Shown: one piece after another, positions 4,162 to 6,626 of the stretch | Layout: the number at the start of each line of letters is the position of its first letter | How positions within the stretch are numbered: position 1 is the first letter of the stretch | Source: an uncultured Candidatus Melainabacteria bacterium | GTDB taxonomy: Bacteria; Cyanobacteriota; Vampirovibrionia; Gastranaerophilales; Gastranaerophilaceae | Assembly (NCBI GenBank): GCA_934693235.1 | Contig: CAKUUY010000039.1 | Span: 1 to 6,626, forward strand | Direction of reading: 5' to 3' | Length of the DNA stretch: 6,626 bases | The notes under the pieces: generated by a model | What the model saw: the letters and a program-made list of their open reading frames with translations, nothing else | What the model was told of the DNA's origin: nothing | The model's database searches: none | Position numbers and translations under genes: made by a program

Positions 4162-5025
4162 TTAACCTTTTACTTGGTTCATAACTTCGTCAGCGAAGTT
4201 TTCTTGACGTTTTTCAAGACCTTCACCTAGCATATATCTAGTGAAAGCTTTGATTGTCAATTTGCCTTCAATCAATTGCCCAACAGTTACGTCAGGATTT
4301 TTGATGAACGGTTGTTCAAGAAGAACTCTTTGTGACATAAGTTTGTTAACACGACCTTCAACGATTTTAGCTCTGATTTGTTCAGGTTTCTTTTGAAGAT
4401 CTTCTTTACCCATTTCAACTTCTGTTTCGTGGTCGATAACAGATTGAGGAATTTCTGCTCTTGTAATAAATTCTGGTGCGGATGATGCGATATGCAAGCA
4501 GATATCGTTCATTAATTCAGCATCTTTATTATCAGTTTCGATTAGAACACCGATTTTGCCGTTGTGGATGTAAGAAGCTGTGTTACCTTCATAACGAACA
4601 AATCTTCTGAAAGTGATTTTTTCTCCGATAGAAGCGATTTTTTCTTTAATAACTTCTGAAACAACTTTTCCACATTTAGGGCAAGTTGAAGCAAGAAGAG
4701 CATCAACATCAGCAGGATTTGATGTAGCAACAAGTTCAGCCAATCCGTTAGCAAGTTCTTTGAATTCTTCGTTTTTAGCAACGAAGTCTGTTTCACAGTT
4801 CAATTCAACCATTGCACCGCAATTGTCTAGGATAGCAGAAGTTACAACACCTTCAGCAGCGATTCTACCCATTTTTTTGTCAGCAGAAGCCATACCTTTT
4901 TGGCGAAGTACTTCCATAGCTTTTTCCATATCACCGTCAGTTTCAACAAGAGCTTTTTTAGCATCCATCATGCCTGCGCCTGTTTTATCACGGAGTTCTT
5001 TTACCATTTGAGCCGTAATGTTCAT
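4162..5025 (-). CDS. tsf: Elongation factor Ts, 287 aa, with a CPKC insertion
   Basis: EF-Ts is the guanine-nucleotide exchange factor that releases GDP from EF-Tu. Residues 1-60 are the UBA-like N-domain (ITAQMVKELRDKTGAGMMDA, RQKGMASADKKMGRIAAEGV). ELNCETDFVAKNEEF at about 74-88 contains the TDFV motif that wedges into the EF-Tu Mg2+/nucleotide site. IASIGEKITFRRFVRYE (130-146) and GKIGVLIE (156-163) belong to the core subdomains, and the end (PFIKNPDVTVGQLI) is the conserved C-terminal part. At 287 aa it is full length, longer than the short cyanobacterial forms of around 220 aa. Residues 114-120 read TCPKCGK where the family usually has a short Gly-Lys-Thr-like link, giving one CxxC pair, which is unusual. 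AGGAG at 5034-5038 lies 8 bases before the ATG. It follows rpsB in the standard rpsB-tsf order, separated by a fold-back repeat. Confidence 0.97.
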   Translation of the reverse strand: MNITAQMVKELRDKTGAGMMDAKKALVETDGDMEKAMEVLRQKGMASADKKMGRIAAEGVVTSAILDNCGAMVELNCETDFVAKNEEFKELANGLAELVATSNPADVDALLASTCPKCGKVVSEVIKEKIASIGEKITFRRFVRYEGNTASYIHNGKIGVLIETDNKDAELMNDICLHIASSAPEFITRAEIPQSVIDHETEVEMGKEDLQKKPEQIRAKIVEGRVNKLMSQRVLLEQPFIKNPDVTVGQLIEGKLTIKAFTRYMLGEGLEKRQENFADEVMNQVKG

Positions 5026-5050
5026 TTATAATTCTCCTTATTTATATTAA

Positions 5051-5166
5051 ATGAAACGTGAAAAGAGAGAAGTGAAAAGTTCTTTACATAAAAGTATTTT
5101 TAGTAAGACTTATACTAATATCAACTTTTGTAATGGTCTTTTCACATTTCACCTTTCACGTCTCAC
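5051..5166. repeat. 116-bp fold-back element with tandem heptamers in both arms, between rpsB and tsf
   Basis: The left arm opens with four heptamers: ATGAAAC, GTGAAAA, GAGAGAA, GTGAAAA (5051-5078). The right arm, read on the minus strand from 5166, gives GTGAGAC, GTGAAAG, GTGAAAT, GTGAAAA (5139-5166). The two blocks match at 22 of 28 positions as inverted copies. The similarity continues inward (TTACA..AAAAG, then TTTAGTA opposite ATTAGTA), so nearly the whole 116 bp folds back with its centre near 5108. In the rpsB-tsf transcript it would form a long hairpin ending 12 bases before the tsf ribosome binding site. No U-run follows, so termination is unlikely. It could be a MITE-like repeat, an RNase III site, or a structure setting the rpsB:tsf ratio. 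Confidence 0.72.
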
Positions 5167-5174
5167 GAATGTAT

Positions 5175-5948
5175 CTATTCAGCAGCAACTTCTTCTGCTT
5201 TAACTTCAACACCTGCATCTTCAGGCTTGATATCTTCAAGTTTCTTAGCGTTAGCATTTGCTTCTCTAAGTTGTTTTCCTTCTAATACAGCATCAGCCAA
5301 TTTAGAAGTGATTAACTTGATAGATCTGATAGCATCGTCATTACCAGGAACAATGTAGTCGATACCTTCTGGATCAGCATTTGTATCTGCCAAGCAGATA
5401 ACAGGAATGTTAAGTTTGTTAGCTTCTTTAATAGCAATATCTTCTTTCTTTTGGTCAACGATAAAGATTAAATCAGGAAGGCCTCTCATATCTTTGATAC
5501 CGCCTAAAGTTTTACTTAGTTTACCTAATTCTCTGTTTAATTTAGCGATTTCTTTTTTAGGTAATTTTTCGGCGTGACCAGAATTCATGAAGTCTTCAAG
5601 TTCTCTAAGTTTGTTAACACGACCTCTGATAGTTTCAAAGTTTGTTAACATGCCGCCTAACCATCTTCTGTTAATATAATAAGCACCAACTCTAGTTGCT
5701 TCTTCAGCAACAACTTCAGCTGCTTGCTTTTTAGTTCCAACGAACAAGATATTTTTGTTTTTAGCAGCGAATTCTCTAACAACAGCGTAAGCTTCATCAA
5801 GCAAGTCTGTAGTTTTGCGCAAATCTAATACATAAATACCGTTTCTTGCACCGTAAATATACGGTTTCATTTTAGGGTTCCATCTTTGAGTTTGGTGTCC
5901 GAAGTGTACACCTGCTTCTAAAAGTTCAATCATAGATGCTACTGGCAT
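5175..5948 (-). CDS. rpsB: 30S ribosomal protein S2 (uS2), 257 aa
   Basis: S2 binds the back of the 30S head-body junction, helps recruit bS1, and is added late in 30S assembly. The family signatures are clear: ELLEAGVHFGHQTQRWNPKM at residues 8-27, YIYGARNGIYVLDLRKT (30-46), ILFVGTKKQAAEVV (67-80), YYINRRWLGGMLTNFETI (90-107), DLIFIVDQKKEDIAIKEA (159-176), and PVICLADTNADPEGIDYIVP (182-201). The coiled-coil insert (residues about 112-150) is of normal size. After about residue 230 comes a charged Ala/Glu tail ending VKAEEVAAE, as in many bacterial S2 proteins. AGGAG at 5956-5960 lies 7 bases before the ATG. It is the first gene of the rpsB-tsf unit, with a promoter about 100 bp upstream and an untranslated leader with small hairpins. 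Nothing is odd in the coding sequence. Confidence 0.98.
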   Translation of the reverse strand: MPVASMIELLEAGVHFGHQTQRWNPKMKPYIYGARNGIYVLDLRKTTDLLDEAYAVVREFAAKNKNILFVGTKKQAAEVVAEEATRVGAYYINRRWLGGMLTNFETIRGRVNKLRELEDFMNSGHAEKLPKKEIAKLNRELGKLSKTLGGIKDMRGLPDLIFIVDQKKEDIAIKEANKLNIPVICLADTNADPEGIDYIVPGNDDAIRSIKLITSKLADAVLEGKQLREANANAKKLEDIKPEDAGVEVKAEEVAAE

Positions 5949-5960
5949 CGGTTTTCTCCT

Positions 5961-6038
5961 TTTTTTACTTATTGTACTACGGGCTAAACTGCCCCATCCG
6001 ATATTGGACTAGGGTAAACCTATCAGGCTAGTATAACC
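5961..6038 (-). promoter_or_regulatory. Untranslated leader of rpsB with small hairpins
   Basis: If the promoter at 6045-6072 is used, the rpsB mRNA has a leader of about 90 bases. It can form ACTAG (6028-6032) with CTAGT (6008-6012), enclosing CCT-GAT-AGG, and GGGC (5991-5994) with GCCC (5981-5984) around AGTTTA, just upstream of the AAAAAAAGGAG ribosome binding site. Leaders of rpsB bind S2 for feedback control in several bacteria; here that is inference from position only. Confidence 0.35.
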
Positions 6039-6044
6039 ACTGTT

Positions 6045-6072
6045 ATTCTAATACAAACATGGTTGTATGCAA
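6045..6072 (-). promoter_or_regulatory. Candidate sigma70-type promoter of rpsB-tsf
   Basis: On the minus strand TTGCAT (6067-6072) is followed after 16 bases by TAGAAT (6045-6050); both match the consensus hexamers at 4-5 of 6 positions. The start would be near 6038. An alternative pair, TTGTAT and TATACT with a 15-base spacer, lies slightly downstream. Confidence 0.5.
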
Positions 6073-6098
6073 ACTATTGTTGAGAATTATTAAATAAA

Positions 6099-6130
6099 GT
6101 GAATAAGGCAATAAGTGAATAGGTGAATAA
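6099..6130 (+). repeat. Four tandem octamers upstream of rpsB
   Basis: GTGAATAA, GGCAATAA, GTGAATAG and GTGAATAA follow each other without gaps. The second and third units differ from the first at two and one positions. The GTGAA core is shared with the heptamers of the fold-back element between rpsB and tsf. It lies 27 bases upstream of the candidate rpsB promoter; no coding frame explains it. Confidence 0.65.
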
Positions 6131-6412
6131 GTTCGTATCAGGTTATTAATTATTAATAATATATCAGCTGTTAATGAAAATAAATAGTAGATTATGGAAA
6201 CAGGTTACGGAATCAAATCCTCTCGCACCAGCGGACTCTGCCGAATAAAACAATTGATAATTGTTTTATGAGAGGTGAGAGTGGACGTTTGAACGAAGTG
6301 AATTACGGATACGAGAGAGGAGAACAAGCCAATTGTTGTTATTGTAGGTTGGTCTGATAACGATACTAAATCAAAAACATAGTATGAGTGGTCGAGCGGC
6401 GCAAAACTAATA
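6131..6412. other. Gene-free stretch with inverted repeats
   Basis: No supported gene is present. At 6143-6159 TTATTAAT-T-ATTAATAA is an AT-only dyad. At 6245-6269 ATAAAACAATT-GAT-AATTGTTTTAT is a perfect 11-bp inverted repeat. It is flanked by CTCT..CACC (6220-6229) and GGTGAGAG (about 6274-6281), which could pair as an outer stem with a two-base bulge. The remainder (6282-6412) is more purine-rich (GAGAGAGGAGAA) without clear structure. A minus-strand frame at 6205-6435 would need a TTG start with no ribosome binding site and is not called. Confidence 0.5.
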
Positions 6413-6526
6413 CCAATATATGAGTTATGAACCAATTTTACTACAGAGGGCTACGTGCGTAGCAAAGCATTATGCCAATATATGAAGTAGGAACTAATAT
6501 TGTCGCAGAGGGCTACGTGCGTAGCA
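6413..6526. repeat. Two tandem copies of a 62-bp unit with a GCTACG-TG-CGTAGC hairpin
   Basis: The copies start at 6413 and 6475. Each opens with CCAATATATGA (11 of 11 identical), has a diverged middle (11 of 20), and then an identical 21-base block beginning CAGAGGGCTACG and ending CGTAGCA (6444-6464 and 6506-6526). Within that block GCTACG and CGTAGC are a perfect 6-bp inverted pair around TG. The strongly conserved ends and hairpin with a drifting middle suggest selection or a mobile repeat unit rather than a fresh duplication. Confidence 0.75.
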
Positions 6527-6527
6527 C

Positions 6528-6563
6528 AAAAAAAACGGACGTTCTATCAAGATAGATTGTCCG
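6528..6563 (-). terminator. Intrinsic terminator of a minus-strand gene beyond the right edge
   Basis: CGGAC (6536-6540) pairs with GTCCG (6559-6563), and TCTAT with ATAGA closes a CAAG loop, with a short internal mismatch between. On the minus strand the stem runs into eight T (complement of 6528-6535), giving a strong rho-independent terminator. On the + strand no T-run follows. Confidence 0.82.
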
Positions 6564-6626
6564 GTATTTCATTTTCTGAAACAAAAAGGATTTACATTAA
6601 CTTATATTGTGTATTTTAAATCTTTT
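6564..6626 (-). other. Likely 3' end region of an upstream minus-strand gene
   Basis: Given the terminator just downstream, a minus-strand gene should end here or just outside. All three minus-strand frames meet stops inside this tail (6597-6599, 6602-6604 and 6616-6618), so at most about ten codons are visible. They are not enough to identify a product. Confidence 0.35.

Noticed and set aside
4542..5011. Frames on both strands inside tsf
   Set aside because: They overlap the unmistakable EF-Ts gene; they are Leu/Lys- or Ser-rich shadows without initiation sites.
6208..6400. tRNA-like pieces (AATCAAATCCTCTCGCACCA and GAGTGGTCGAGCGGC)
   Set aside because: They look like a tRNA 3' end and D-arm but are in the wrong order and about 160 bases apart; no cloverleaf can be drawn.
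6205..6435. Minus-strand frame of 76 codons
   Set aside because: TTG start, no ribosome binding site, spans inverted repeats and the start of a tandem repeat, and has no recognisable domain.
6413..6526. CRISPR array
   Set aside because: Only two units, conserved segments at both ends with a drifting middle, and no cas genes.

Overview
The window is an AT-rich bacterial chromosomal segment that is mostly housekeeping. It suggests a low-GC relative of the Cyanobacteria, possibly a gut Vampirovibrionia/Gastranaerophilales-type genome. The basis is ClpP phrases (SRLLRERIIFLG, VAQLLLLD) and the EF-Ts N-terminus (TAQMVKELRDKTGAGMMD, SADKKMGRIAAEG), which look cyanobacterial to me from memory. No database search was possible, so the placement is tentative; a Clostridia-like Firmicute is the main alternative.

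Layout, left to right. Positions 1-188 hold the 3' end of tuf (EF-Tu, + strand) and a textbook intrinsic terminator with a GUAA tetraloop. Positions 259-1611 (minus strand) are accessory: two tandem ribbon-helix-helix (RHH) DNA-binding proteins, the second only 53 aa with its own TAGACA-N16-TATAAT promoter and terminator, and upstream of them a 228-aa helical, HEAT-like protein that must start at TTG. Positions 1714-2505 (+) hold a 58-aa small protein with a perfect -10 box and Shine-Dalgarno site, then 5-formyltetrahydrofolate cyclo-ligase, which looks leaderless. A terminator at 2512-2543, whose U-run faces the minus strand, separates these genes from the converging minus-strand block.

Positions 2584-6072 (minus) read, in transcription order, rpsB, tsf, clpP and a 173-aa Met/Gln-rich coiled-coil protein of unknown function. 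rpsB and tsf are probably one unit. It starts at a promoter near 6045-6072 and ends at a hairpin at 4085-4133 that pairs well only in the minus-strand RNA. clpP and the Met/Gln-rich gene each have a terminator behind them. EF-Ts recharges EF-Tu, whose gene end lies at the other edge of the window.

The most unusual content is non-coding. Between rpsB and tsf lies a fold-back element of about 116 bp whose two arms each begin as four tandem heptamers (GTGAAAN). Upstream of rpsB are four tandem octamers (GTGAATAA type), a perfect 11-bp inverted repeat, and two tandem copies of a 62-bp unit carrying the hairpin GCTACG-TG-CGTAGC. A strong minus-strand terminator (6528-6563) follows and marks the end of a gene lying beyond the right edge. 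I see no CRISPR array, transposase, rRNA or intact tRNA.
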